From contig JAAAJB010000449.1 of NCBI GenBank assembly GCA_016098155.1, positions 1 through 29,449 of the forward strand: 29,449 nt of DNA, read 5' to 3'. The notes beneath the pieces are model-generated. The model was not told where the DNA came from and made no database searches. It worked only from the letters and a program-made list of their open reading frames with translations. Origin of the DNA: Actinomortierella ambigua. Taxonomy: Eukaryota > Mortierellomycota > Mortierellomycetes > Mortierellales > Mortierellaceae. This document shows positions 1 through 8,756 of this stretch, one piece after another (position 1 is the first letter of the stretch; each line of letters opens with the position of its first letter). Position numbers and translations under genes: made by a program.

Positions 1-19
1 AATTTTAAGGAGAAAAAAA

Positions 20-45
20 TAGCCCGGCGGGCTACCGCCGGGCTA
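20..45. repeat. Perfect GC-rich inverted repeat (hairpin)
   Basis: An 11-bp arm (TAGCCCGGCGG), a 4-nt GCTA loop and a perfect complementary arm. An A-run precedes it on the plus strand, so the minus strand reads as a stem followed by a T-run. That resembles a bacterial intrinsic terminator, but in a fungal nuclear contig it is more likely a transposon end remnant or a structured 3' element. Its function is unknown. Confidence 0.6.
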
Positions 46-53
46 AAACTCTA

Positions 54-150
54 GTCTCCTTGATATGCGAGCAGGGAAAAAGGAGGCGTGACCAAACTGA
101 CCAATTGGAGCTTCAAATCGGAGTAAATTTCCAGGGGTTGAAATTCCTTA
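54..150. repeat. Direct repeat flanking MCO gene, left copy
   Basis: Shares ordered blocks with 3316-3420: TCTCCTTGAT, AGCAGG, AGGAGGCGTGACCAAA, GAGCTTCAAATC and CCAGGGGTTGAA, separated by small indels. Both copies lie in the same orientation about 3.26 kb apart, on either side of the MCO-like gene. It could be a dispersed repeat, or the 3' flank of an old tandem gene duplication. Confidence 0.6.
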
Positions 151-536
151 TCCAATATGTGAAGGAGTGAATGATGTAGCAAACAAAAAAAATGGGAGTT
201 GGTTGGACTGTTGTCCTGATCCTTCCCACAGCCTCACCCAGGGAGCCCTCTCAGGCTACGCGTGAGCTTGTCTCTGCGTGCATATCCCCTAAAGTTGTCA
301 CCTCATACTGTCATATATGCATGGCGAGATGTTGTATTTATGACTGTTTGGCTTCGACATGGATGTAGTAACAGCTACAGATCAAGGGCGAAGAAATGAC
401 AGCGCCAATCGTTGGGCTGCAATGTATCATGCGAGTACTTGATGATTCTGCCATAAGGTATTATGCTGCACTTCCGCGGAAGCTGTCAAACGCGGGACAC
501 AGGGCATCCCATTCCGGCGAAGGGTGAATATTCTAT

Positions 537-2684
537 TCAAATATATTCCAAACAAAATTGTGAGATCTCTGCTCTTTTCACGGTCATTGACTCACATATT
601 AAGCCTGCTTTACAGCTTCCAGATTTCTTTACCTGAGTAATCTCAGTAGGTGGAGACATGAGCTGAGTCAGTAGCCCGGCGCTTCTGTGCCACTGGTTTT
701 GTGAATGGAGTGACCAAACGCCAGGGTTTCCAGTGACAAATCGAAGAACCACCTTGCTGTTGGCCCCGACCGTGACTGTGTCGCGAATGACTGGATTTTC
801 ATAGTTAAATCTCACGCCATCATGGCTCACGACGTGGAACACATGTCCATTCTGACAGACGGAACAGAGGAAAAAAAAAAGAAGGCGTAACAGATGATAG
901 GCATAAAGGATGTGGAAAGATGTTAGCTTTCGGCAAAATGTCCCCACTCGATGCCACTGAGAAAAGTAAACCTATCGCCTAGGAGAGTAGTACGTACCAG
1001 ATGGATGGGCTGTGGGCATGCAAATTTGTCTAGTGTGGGGGTCATTCAATAATAGGGAGGAGTGAAAAAAATTAGTACAACAAGCCCCAAAGGCACAAGT
1101 AACTACCAATCATGAAGTGCTGTATTGCTCGTGTGTGGGCCGGGTGGACGTACTGTTGATCTCGAGCTCAACCGACTTGCCAGCAGCAGGCAGTTCCATC
1201 ACCGTCTGGTTCGGGAACGTCGTCTCCCCATTCAGAACCTTCAGGAGAGTCGGACTGGCGTCAGGCTTCCACGATGTTCCATTCACAGTCCAGCGGAAGA
1301 TGGCATCGTCGTAGGCCAAGTCCAACACGGCACGAAAGTCTGCACCACCAGCCTGGGGCTTGCCAGGGGTCGCGACTGGGATCAGTGGATGAAGGGCAGC
1401 CTGATTCAGAGGTAGCTTGGCGGACACTGGAGTCTTTGGGTCTACCCGCGGGTCAATGGCGAGGGCACCGCGATAGCGGAGGATGCCTAGGACGAGAGGG
1501 TCGACCTTACTGGAATCGGAGAAGCATGTGGTATCCATCTCGGCTCGCATCCAATAATTGTCGATTTGCTGATCCGCATGCAGGACAACGGAGTATCGCT
1601 GGCCAACATCGATCCGGAGTCTGTCGACAACAAGAGGCTGGACATTCACACCATCGACCTCAATCACAGTCAATTGATGTTTGTCGATCGAGAAGAAGAA
1701 TGGGGTGGATATGCCTGTGTTCACTAGTCGAAGTCTGTAGCGTCCAGTATCTCGGACTTCGATTGCGCTCCAACGGACTCTGGGCCCTCCTAGATACCGG
1801 CCAATGCCATTGAACAGGCCACTGTTCGGTTGAGGTGCCCTGCCTTTGCCTTCAGCACTGAGATAGGTGGTCATTAGGGCTTTTGTCGAGTTATGGTAAT
1901 TGTCCGCAATTGTAATAACTGTGCTTTCGTCGTCGATATCATATAGTTGTTTATGAGGATCATCCGGATCATAAATGACGAAAGGTCCTGGTATGGTACA
2001 CAATGAGCGTTAAAGGTGTCGGTTAAGCAGATAGTTTTTTTTAAATGCGAATGCACACAGCTTAACGAGCCCCACAAATAATACATACCTGCAGTGCCAT
2101 CATTAGGGCTCTCGAAGGAATACCCATGGTACATGAAAGTACCGGTCTGCTCCACAGCAGTGATTTCAGATATAAATGCTTCGCTTGGTATGATCGGACA
2201 CTGGGTGACACCAGGAACACCATCGGCAAAATTGGTATTCTCTACGCAATGGACAGTAGGAAGCCAGGCCCCAGGTTAGTCGTCTGATGTTTCTGTTGAC
2301 AATGGAATGAGGCTCTATTCCGTCGAAACCTATGACATACTCTGGAAGATTCCGTGACAGTGGATTGACACATCCAAATCGAGGTTTGGGTCCTCTAAGC
2401 CGTTGACTACGCTCAATTGAAACGTTTCTCCCTTGTAGCTCTGTAGCAGAGGGCCAGGAAGGGCTCCTGAGATTGAGGAATGTAGAGCTGGTTAGTAGCT
2501 GGCCATCTCGTGTCTTTCAAATTTTCACTTGCAAAGATCTTGTACCTGAAGCTAGTGATGAGAGTTTCTCGTATCCATCAGGGGCAATATATTTGTTTTC
2601 AATAATAAGGCCAGCGCCTAAAGCTGCGGTGACATTGACAATCAGGACAATAAAAGTGCTCAAAGATTGGCGCGATGACAGCAT
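537..2684 (-). CDS. Secreted multicopper-oxidase-like protein with degenerate copper sites
   Basis: Six exons by my model: 2546-2684, 2341-2466, 2089-2241, 1154-1987, 998-1029 and 537-851. All introns are GT-AG and phases are continuous, giving about 532 residues, a normal laccase/ferroxidase length. An N-terminal hydrophobic segment looks like a signal peptide. Three cupredoxin domains are recognisable: HCHGIFQ near residue 82, then FADG and TQCPI, then a typical domain 2 in exon 4 (RYRLRLVN, IEVDGV, DVGQRYSV), and the C-terminal NGHVFHVV, NPVIRDTV and NPGVWSLH stretch. The family oxidises phenols, metals or ascorbate using one type-1 copper and a trinuclear cluster. Here the ligand motifs are H82-C-H84 (kept), H127-G-Y129 (canonical HSH, second His lost), Q424-P-I-H427-L-N429 (canonical HPxHLH, two His lost) and H477-S478-Q479..H483 (canonical HCH..H, Cys and one His lost). 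Oxidase activity is therefore unlikely, although the frame is intact. The extreme C-terminus is uncertain: a GTAAAG donor follows the AGLLTQLM region and could start another intron. Confidence 0.85.
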
Positions 2685-2764
2685 GATGAATTTGTGGATC
2701 TTGGGTGGAAAGAGGGTGGAAAGAGGGTGGATGGTGATGAGGCAGAGAATCCAATTGTTCGGTG

Positions 2765-2771
2765 TATTTAA
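2765..2771 (-). promoter_or_regulatory. Possible TATA element of the MCO-like gene
   Basis: TTAAATA on the minus strand, about 80 nt upstream of the chosen start codon at 2684. Position and sequence fit a core promoter, but the match is weak. Confidence 0.3.
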
Positions 2772-2941
2772 GCAGTTCGACCACATTAATGTTGGACAGC
2801 AACGTACACACCACCGTATCATGAGGGTGTCTGCATTGCTACCTCCGTCAATTTCAAACCGATTGTGTTTTGTGTTGATGCACGGTGCTGTACATACCAA
2901 TCTAGAAGGTAGCCAATGCGTTGTCCTCTTCGGTGCGTTTG

Positions 2942-2979
2942 GGGGCCAGCTATGGTGTTGGGGGCCAGCTATGGTGTTG
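2942..2979. repeat. 19-bp tandem duplication
   Basis: GGGGCCAGCTATGGTGTTG occurs twice back to back (2942-2960 and 2961-2979), followed by GGGGC, the start of a third unit. It lies about 260 bp upstream of the MCO-like start codon and may be promoter-proximal replication slippage. Confidence 0.85.
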
Positions 2980-3315
2980 GGGCTCTCCCTGTCGTAAAAG
3001 AACTGAGGGCAAGGGTGAGAGCTGGAATCAACTACTGTCTCTTGAATTTCTGTTCATGTCTGTGGAAGCCGACGGGTTATTTCGGGCACTGCAGTTGCCG
3101 AAATTTTCAGGAGCGCCATTCTCTGCTCTACGCTCATTCAACCCAAGGGGTCTGAAGAATGAGAACAAACGATGCAAAGAAGAAATATTTCCACGGGCAC
3201 ACTTTCTATTGGAGACAACATACCAACACCGTCGGTTTCTTGGTCTGAACGCTGTTTTTCACCGCACGTAAACGCTTTCGCGTTTCCACCTTAGTACTGT
3301 ATTCTATAGCAGACT

Positions 3316-3420
3316 ATCTCCTTGATCTGCGTCTATAGGCAAGCAGGAATGAGGAGGCGTGACCAAATCGAGCTTCAAATCAGAGGGATGCGTCGTGGAT
3401 TGCCAGGGGTTGAATTTTCT
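3316..3420. repeat. Direct repeat flanking MCO gene, right copy
   Basis: Diverged copy of the 54-150 segment with the same block order and orientation. It carries extra short insertions, one around 3330-3340 and one near 3385-3400. See the left copy for interpretation. Confidence 0.6.
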
Positions 3421-4349
3421 CCTGTCCGCCACAGAACTTCGCCCACTGCGTGGTCCTTGGTCATCCCAAGTCAATGGCCGCAAGATCAGATGAAATGGCG
3501 ACGTGGTCCTCAAGAGTATCTCCTTTAGGATGCCATAGTCCCCTCTTTTGAAAACTAGGAAAGGGCCTATCGCGCGGCGTGGCCATTGCTTGTGGGATAC
3601 CAGGCATCGCTCACATCTCTTGGACACTCTGCCTCGAGAACATGGTTATTAACCCTATATCAGTGAACGCCTTGTAGTTTCGCTTCTTAGATTTTATACA
3701 TAAGCGAAATCATGATTTTATATAAAAAGTAGGTGTTCGTAATGGAATAGGAGGTATGGAGTGTTTCATCGAGGTAGAGTGTGATCCGTGTATTCCAGCG
3801 TCAACTATTCCCACGTCAACGAGTCGTCGAAAGCTTCCACACCAGGGCCGCCCAAAGACAGACTGCCAAAGAAAAGGTGGAATCCCCCGCCCTTTGGGCT
3901 TGGCTACGAGGAATGACAATTCAACTTTCTCATTTGGAACCGCATGAAGTTGCCTAGCTTGCATCTGGATCGCCAGAGACGAGCATGGGTTCGTCTTACT
4001 GCAAGTCATCGTCTTTGCATTTTAGTCTTCCTTGAAAAAGAAAAAGTCTCCTGTAAGGGGCAGGTTGTGGGCCTATGCGGACTTGTCCTTGGAACCACCA
4101 TATTCTGATATCTTCATAATATCGGCGTTTATTTGAACAGACGCCGCTCTGTCAGTCGACCGTTTAGCTCGCTACCCCGGTTCAGCACGTTAGAGCGAAC
4201 GCCAGGGAACAGAAAACGATCAAGGGAGTAGTGAATAGAAGGAGGCGGAGGATCATTGAGTGGATACAACGATGTATTGTAGAGTACCTTCTCGACATTC
4301 TCAAGTAACCCATGGTCAAAACCCTTCATCAACTCCAGCTTTATTCACA

Positions 4350-4716
4350 ATGTTCCGTTGTTACATTGCCTTGCTTCCTGCACAAGCTCTAGTACTTGCA
4401 TTTCAATCGTATAGGCAGAGACTATCAAAGTGGAATTTTGGTATGTTGTGTCGAACGCTTTATACTTTTAAAACCGCGTGGGATCATTCATATGTCTACT
4501 ATCGTTGGTGGCTCGGGCGAAATGCTATAGCCGCAGAATATGGAGGGAGGAGGCTACTGTGGCGCGTCGTATGACGACAAAAAATATAGCTGCGGATTCT
4601 ACGCCAGTTACGAGTATTCCGAATGGGAGGGTGAGCTCCCCATCGTTCAGGGAGATGGAGTGACTCTTATTGCTTCCAAGGGATTCACACTCGCAAATCG
4701 ATTTGTGTTACAATAA
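4350..4716 (+). CDS. Candidate small secreted Cys/Tyr/Gly-rich peptide gene
   Basis: An open frame from ATG 4540 to TAA 4714-4716 gives 58 residues (MEGGGYCGASYDD..., then YSCGF, YASYEYSEWEG, VTLIASKGF), unusually protein-like for an intergenic ORF. About 100 bp upstream, ATG 4350 opens a hydrophobic, signal-peptide-like stretch (MFRCYIALLPAQALVLAF) that runs into GTATGT-type and GTACTT-type donor sites. Two exons could be joined in frame in more than one way: donor 4391 with the acceptor CCGCAG ending at 4536, or donor 4440 with a weak purine-rich acceptor near 4549-4552. I recognise no family. It may be chance or a relic. Confidence 0.25.
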
Positions 4717-5083
4717 TTATGATATAATGCCGTTGAATGTCCTTGCGTGGAGATTTTCTTTGTAGACTGCGACAGAAGACAGGTGCTCCAACCTCTCTCC
4801 TCATAGGTAAAAATACGCCCCACCCCTCATCTCTCTCCGCTGTTCTCTATCTTTCGTCTTCACCAGTCTTCTTCAAAGACCTCCCATTCTTTCCTCCACC
4901 CGCCTCTCCTGTCGACACTGGAAGTAGCCTCATCCGCATTCTCAATGTCACCACTGGACAGTTGGTTGACTGGCCTAAACCAGTCTCAGAATGTTGTTAT
5001 ATAATAGGATACTATGGTACAATGAGTGGATAGGTTGAAGGAGTACAGCCAAAGAGAGTGGGCAGTGATGCGTTATTGTAGGT

Positions 5084-5467
5084 CTAGTCTGCTCTTCGGG
5101 ACTTGACGTTGGGGTTCTCTGGCACAGGATGCTTCTTGGTCCACCAAGGCTCCGGGTCTTCCGCTGCACGCTTCAACACGTCTGCAAAGGCCTGCTTCCG
5201 TTCAGTGTCATTCTTGACAGCCTCGTACTTGCGCTTCAGTTCCGGCGACAGTTTCTATTTGGGGAGAGGGGAGCGATGCATTGATTTAGAAAGACTGGTC
5301 TGCATGGTGGGAACTTTGGATCAGCCATGACGTTGTTGAATGTAACCAGGCACAAACACACATACTTGATAAAGCTCTTCCTCTGTTGGGACGGTGGTGA
5401 CCATCATGGCATAAGCACCACCGACAATGCCGAATCCGACGGCAATAGCCTTTGCCCATTTAGCCAT
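5084..5467 (-). CDS. CBP4: Cytochrome bc1 complex assembly factor, Cbp4 type
   Basis: Two exons, 5366-5467 and 5084-5254, with a 111-nt GT-AG intron; 90 residues. The N-terminus MAKWAKAIAV leads into a single membrane helix (about residues 6-22), followed by the family signature PTEEELYQKLSPELKRKYE and a charged tail with EPWW and basic residues. Cbp4/UQCC3 proteins are single-pass inner-membrane proteins that stabilise newly made cytochrome b during assembly of complex III. The length fits filamentous-fungal members, shorter than the yeast protein. It is divergent from FIS1, with 291 bp between start codons. The family call rests on the TM plus PTEEELY-LSPEL pattern seen in the sequence. Confidence 0.85.
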
Positions 5468-5758
5468 TGTTGTATGAATGTGTCGGAGAGAGAGAGAGAG
5501 GGAGAGGAGTATGTTTGTTGGATGTCGCAGAAGACAAAGATTCGAATCGGTGTTGCCGGAGAGAGCGAGTTCACTTCGCGTTCGATTTGCCAAAAGCGGA
5601 AAAGTGACGTGCATCAGTACACTCTTCACTCCCCCCTTCGTAACATGTGTTGCCCCCCGCTTTATTTTTTTTTCCCATTCATTCTCTATCCCCACCTCCC
5701 CCACCTCACCCCACCTCACCCCACACTCTCCCGAGGACAATCAACACGGACAACAACA
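5468..5758. promoter_or_regulatory. Shared bidirectional promoter of CBP4 and FIS1
   Basis: The 291 bp between two divergent start codons must hold both 5' leaders and promoters. It is pyrimidine-rich on the plus strand toward FIS1, with repeated CCCCACCTCACC-like units near 5691-5730, and has a GA run near 5487-5505. No clear TATA box is visible. Confidence 0.6.
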
Positions 5759-6541
5759 ATGACAAACTCAACGCTTCCCTCCGTCGCTGATGCCGACAGC
5801 TGCCTCTCCGAAAAGGAGCTCGAGGTTAGTCAGTCGCCACATTGCCCGCGGAGGCCATTCATGCATTCGCTCTTCGCATTCGAACTTCAGCTATTTTTAC
5901 CTCTACCTTTGCCAAGCCCATGCACTCGCTCTTCTCTCTCTCTCTCACCCACTCACTCACACATACTCTCACTCTCTCTCTCACTCTCTCAATAGGTTCT
6001 GAGAAAGCAATTCATCCGCGAGGGCGAATATGTCACAGACCAGACCAGGTTCAATTATGCCTGGGGCTTGATCAAGTCGAAGAACCGCAGTGACCAGACC
6101 CGCGGAGTCCTCTTGTTGACAGGTGCGTCGTCGACTTTGCACCCGACGCATAAAGAAAAAAAAAAGACGCAGAAGCAGAAGCGAAAACAGAAGCAGAGGC
6201 AGAGGCAGAGGCAGAGGCCTTGGCAGAAAGTGACTACTGACACACCACTGTTATATTTCACACGTGAATTTTTATTAGACATTTACCGCGAGGTTCCAGA
6301 CAGGAGACGCGAGTGCCTGTTCTACTTGGCCGTGGGACACTTCAAGCTGGGCAGCTACAACGATGCACGCAAGTTTAACGACAGCTTGCTCGAGTTTGAG
6401 CCCAGCAACTCACAGGCTTTGGCTCTGCGTCAGGAGATTGAGGACCGCGTGGCCAAGGAAGGGCTGGTCGGCATGGCTATTGTCGGAGCTGTCGTTGCAG
6501 TAGGCACCATTGTCCTCACCGCACTCGTCAAGAAGAAGTAA
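5759..6541 (+). CDS. FIS1: Mitochondrial fission 1 protein
   Basis: Three exons, 5759-5824, 5996-6122 and 6279-6541, encode 151 residues, the usual Fis1 size. The hallmark TPR-like bundle is clear: [10 protein letters not shown] near residues 42-51, then [20 protein letters not shown] and a second TPR ([24 protein letters not shown]). A tail-anchor helix ([20 protein letters not shown]) and a basic KKK end target the outer mitochondrial membrane, where Fis1 recruits adaptors for the dynamin Dnm1 in mitochondrial and peroxisomal fission. The start was chosen because exon 1 ends cleanly at a GTTAGT donor, which splices to VLRKQF. Intron 2 (6123-6278) is 156 nt, stop-free and a multiple of three, so unspliced RNA would stay in frame. 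It contains CAGAGG/CAGAAG repeats. Confidence 0.97.
6168..6225. repeat. Hexanucleotide-type repeat inside FIS1 intron 2
   Basis: Imperfect tandem CAGAAG units grading into GGCAGA units, followed by the unique 3' end of the intron. In the unspliced frame it would encode a Lys/Arg/Gln-rich segment. Confidence 0.7.
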
Positions 6542-7167
6542 TGAAAGCCCTCCACTTCCTATCGCTCCCATTTTTCGGGTTTCCACTTTTCAACTAAGCG
6601 CGAATCGAGTAACCCGCCTTACTTTTTCATGGAGCAACCAAACCCCCCCCCTTCTTGTTTTGTTTTGTTGTCGGGGATCGACACTATCCAACCCTCTTCG
6701 GATTTATATTAGCCTTTGGCTAACGCTTGTTGTTTTTTTTTCTCATGCCATTTATATGCGGCAGCCGGAGGAACGACTAGTGTTTCCCAGCAAGCACAAG
6801 GACGTACGATCCCATGCAGGCGTTCTCAGGTGTTGCAGCTACTACGCATTCAAATCCTCCCTTTTTTCACCCTCATACCCATCTTTGCATAAAAAAAAAC
6901 TTGTTCTTCCTTGTGGCACTCGGTTTTTAATGTATACAATATTTGAGTGTATGCTTATGGTACACTGAGGCCAGCCAAAAGTGGGAAGAAAAAAAATACA
7001 AATAAGGGAGAAAGCAATGACCAAAGTGCATCAGAGGGCAAAGGAGGAAAAAAAAACAACAGTTTGAACAAAAGGGCACAGGCTACAAATCCGACCCTTT
7101 TTTTTAAGAGAGGGAGGGGGGGGGCTTGTCACATTTCTAATGGGTCGTAGATCTCTTCGCAAAAAAC
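6542..7167. other. Convergent 3' region of FIS1 and the GPI protein gene
   Basis: 626 bp between the stop codons of two converging genes. It holds homopolymer runs (C run near 6643-6650, several T and A runs) and no supported gene. Open frames here are short and cross the homopolymers. Confidence 0.6.
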
Positions 7168-8499
7168 TTAGAGGAAGTAGACGGCACCAAAGAGAGCCAA
7201 AGCCAAAGCGAGTATGTTACTCTTGACTTCTGAGCCATCGGATTTAACCACGGGCTTGGCAGGCTCTGGAGGTGTTTCTGTGGCAGGCTGGTCGGTGGTC
7301 TCGGGATCTGGCTTGACATCGGGAACCGGGTTTGGTGGTGGAGCTGGCGCAATCTTGTCCAAAGAACCAGTAACATCGCCCTTCTGAGGCATCTCCAAGG
7401 GCTCACCAACATTCGATGGGGTGGCACGCTTGTCGCCGGCGGCAACAATCTCAAAGTAGTGCGAGTAGGTGTCGAGCTTGCCCTCTGCACCCAAACGGAT
7501 GGAGTAATCCTTGGCTGGAGGAAGGGTGGTAGGGACCTTCCACTTCCACATGTTCAAGGACGAGTCGATATCCGTGGCTAGAACCGTGAGTTCCTTCTGG
7601 TCTTGATTCAGGTAGATGGTGATCGGTGTCTTGGCGGGGAAGTTTTGGGCATAGGATGCTTCAGGATTAGGGCCCCAGGAAATGACATATTCGACACCTT
7701 GTTCCCAGATGCTGGCGCCGAAAGGCTGCACCAGCCAGACAGGACTTGTAATGTCGGACTTCATATCGTCAGGTGGGGGTTGGGTGCTACCGGCTGGTGG
7801 TGGTGCTGGAGTAGTGCCCTTTGCAGGCGCGCCGGGTGTCGCGGGTGCGCCTGGTTTCGCAGGTGTGCCCGGTGCTGTCGCGGGTGCACCAGGTTTCGCA
7901 GGGGCTACCGGTGTTCCAGGGGCTCCCGGTTTCGCAGGGACGCCTGGCTTTGCAGGGGCGCCTGGCTTTGCAGGAGTGGCAGGTTTAGCAGGTGCGCCAG
8001 GGGATGCTGGTGCAGGCTTGGCACCAACGCCGCCACCGCCACTGCCCGGCGCCTTGCCGCCGCCACCGCCGCCGTTGGCAGGGCCAGTCTTGCCATTGCC
8101 AGGACCGTTCTTCTTGCCATCACCACCCTTCTTGTTGCCAGGGTTGCCCTTCTTGCCATCGCCGCTACCATGACTGTCATCCTCGTCGTCACTGCCCTTG
8201 CCACTCTTGCCCTTGTCATCGCCATCGCCATCAACGTCGTCGTCCGTGTCTGACTGTGAGCTATGACCGTCACGGTGAGCCTCAAGGCCGTGCTCCTTGT
8301 GTTTCTCCAGCCACTCGTGGCGCGCCACACCCTCTGGAAGGCGATTAATGTTTTCGGGGGTCGAGATATCTACGAACTCCCTGTTGGCCCCACCGTTGGC
8401 CACAGTGCTGTCGTGGGTGGAAGCTCCATGGTCCTGAGGGACAACAGCGAATGCTGTCGCGGCCATGCAGAGCACAGCTGAGATGGAGAGAACTTTCAT
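7168..8499 (-). CDS. GPI-anchored cell-surface protein with Kre9/Knh1-like domain
   Basis: A single exon of 443 residues. The start at 8499 was chosen because it opens a clear signal peptide (MKVLSISAVLCMAATAFA); the frame stays open upstream but through low-complexity leader sequence. Order: an N-terminal unique part (to about 80), an acidic Asp/Ser/Gly stretch (83-115), a Gly/Lys stretch (115-160), a Pro-Ala-Gly-Lys repeat stalk built on PAKPGAPA units (162-228), then ITSPVWLVQPFGASIWEQG opening an Ig-like domain of the Kre9/Knh1 N-terminal type (about 250-353), a Pro-rich linker, and a C-terminal hydrophobic tail after SEVKSN typical of GPI attachment. Such proteins sit in the wall or outer leaflet; Kre9/Knh1 relatives are linked to beta-1,6-glucan. 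The exact role here is unknown. A Lys-Arg pair near 357-358 could be a Kex2 site. The repeats make length variation between strains likely. Confidence 0.85.
   Translation of the reverse strand: MKVLSISAVLCMAATAFAVVPQDHGASTHDSTVANGGANREFVDISTPENINRLPEGVARHEWLEKHKEHGLEAHRDGHSSQSDTDDDVDGDGDDKGKSGKGSDDEDDSHGSGDGKKGNPGNKKGGDGKKNGPGNGKTGPANGGGGGGKAPGSGGGGVGAKPAPASPGAPAKPATPAKPGAPAKPGVPAKPGAPGTPVAPAKPGAPATAPGTPAKPGAPATPGAPAKGTTPAPPPAGSTQPPPDDMKSDITSPVWLVQPFGASIWEQGVEYVISWGPNPEASYAQNFPAKTPITIYLNQDQKELTVLATDIDSSLNMWKWKVPTTLPPAKDYSIRLGAEGKLDTYSHYFEIVAAGDKRATPSNVGEPLEMPQKGDVTGSLDKIAPAPPPNPVPDVKPDPETTDQPATETPPEPAKPVVKSDGSEVKSNILALALALFGAVYFL
7810..8015. repeat. Coding minisatellite of the GPI protein stalk
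   Basis: Imperfect tandem units encoding PAKPGAPA-like repeats on the minus strand. GC-rich with strand-biased third positions, which also leaves long antisense frames open. Confidence 0.75.
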
Positions 8500-8748
8500 T
8501 GTGCTGAAAGGTATGCGTGTGTGTGCGAACGAGAGATGTGGAGTATCTCTCGATGGTCTGTGGGTGGGAGAAAGAGAGAAAGAGTATTCAAAAAGTGGGT
8601 GGGGGAGTGGGACTTGAAGTGCAAGATTGCTGCCGGAAGGTTGGTTATGGGGATGAGAATCTGCTAGGTGAATACTGGAGAGAGAAAAAGAAAAAAAGAA
8701 AAGAGAAGAAGAAGAAGAAAGAGAATCTCTTCTTCGTGTATGCAAGGA

Positions 8749-8756
8749 TATATATA
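8749..8756 (-). promoter_or_regulatory. TATA element of the GPI protein gene
   Basis: TATATATA on the minus strand, about 250 nt upstream of the start codon at 8499. It is followed in the transcript direction by a CT-rich leader (GA-rich on plus), the usual arrangement in this contig. Confidence 0.45.

Larger units (their letters stand above)
1..536. other. Intergenic, 3' side of the MCO-like gene
   Basis: No supported gene. The stretch holds a strong hairpin (20-45), the left copy of a diverged direct repeat (about 54-150), and the presumed 3' untranslated region of the minus-strand multicopper-oxidase-like gene that ends at 537. Confidence 0.6.
2685..5083. other. Long intergenic stretch with few supported genes
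   Basis: Holds the MCO promoter side, a 19-bp tandem duplication (2942-2979), the right copy of the flanking repeat (3316-3420) and one weak small-gene candidate (4350-4716). Short open frames on both strands (for example minus 3304-3627 and 3710-4009) have no recognisable domain and no convincing splice partners. They may be relics of decayed genes. Confidence 0.5.

Noticed and set aside
20..45. Hairpin plus T-run as a bacterial intrinsic terminator
   Set aside because: The window is clearly nuclear fungal DNA with spliced genes; rho-independent termination does not apply.
5487..5505. GA run near 5490 as part of a coding region
   Set aside because: It lies in the short promoter between two well-defined start codons, and the frames through it have no support.
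7603..8253. Long plus-strand frames (216 and 163 codons) across the GPI protein gene
   Set aside because: They are antisense to the repeat stalk; GC-rich tandem units leave all frames open. The minus frame has a signal peptide, a domain and a GPI signal, while these have only simple-sequence composition.
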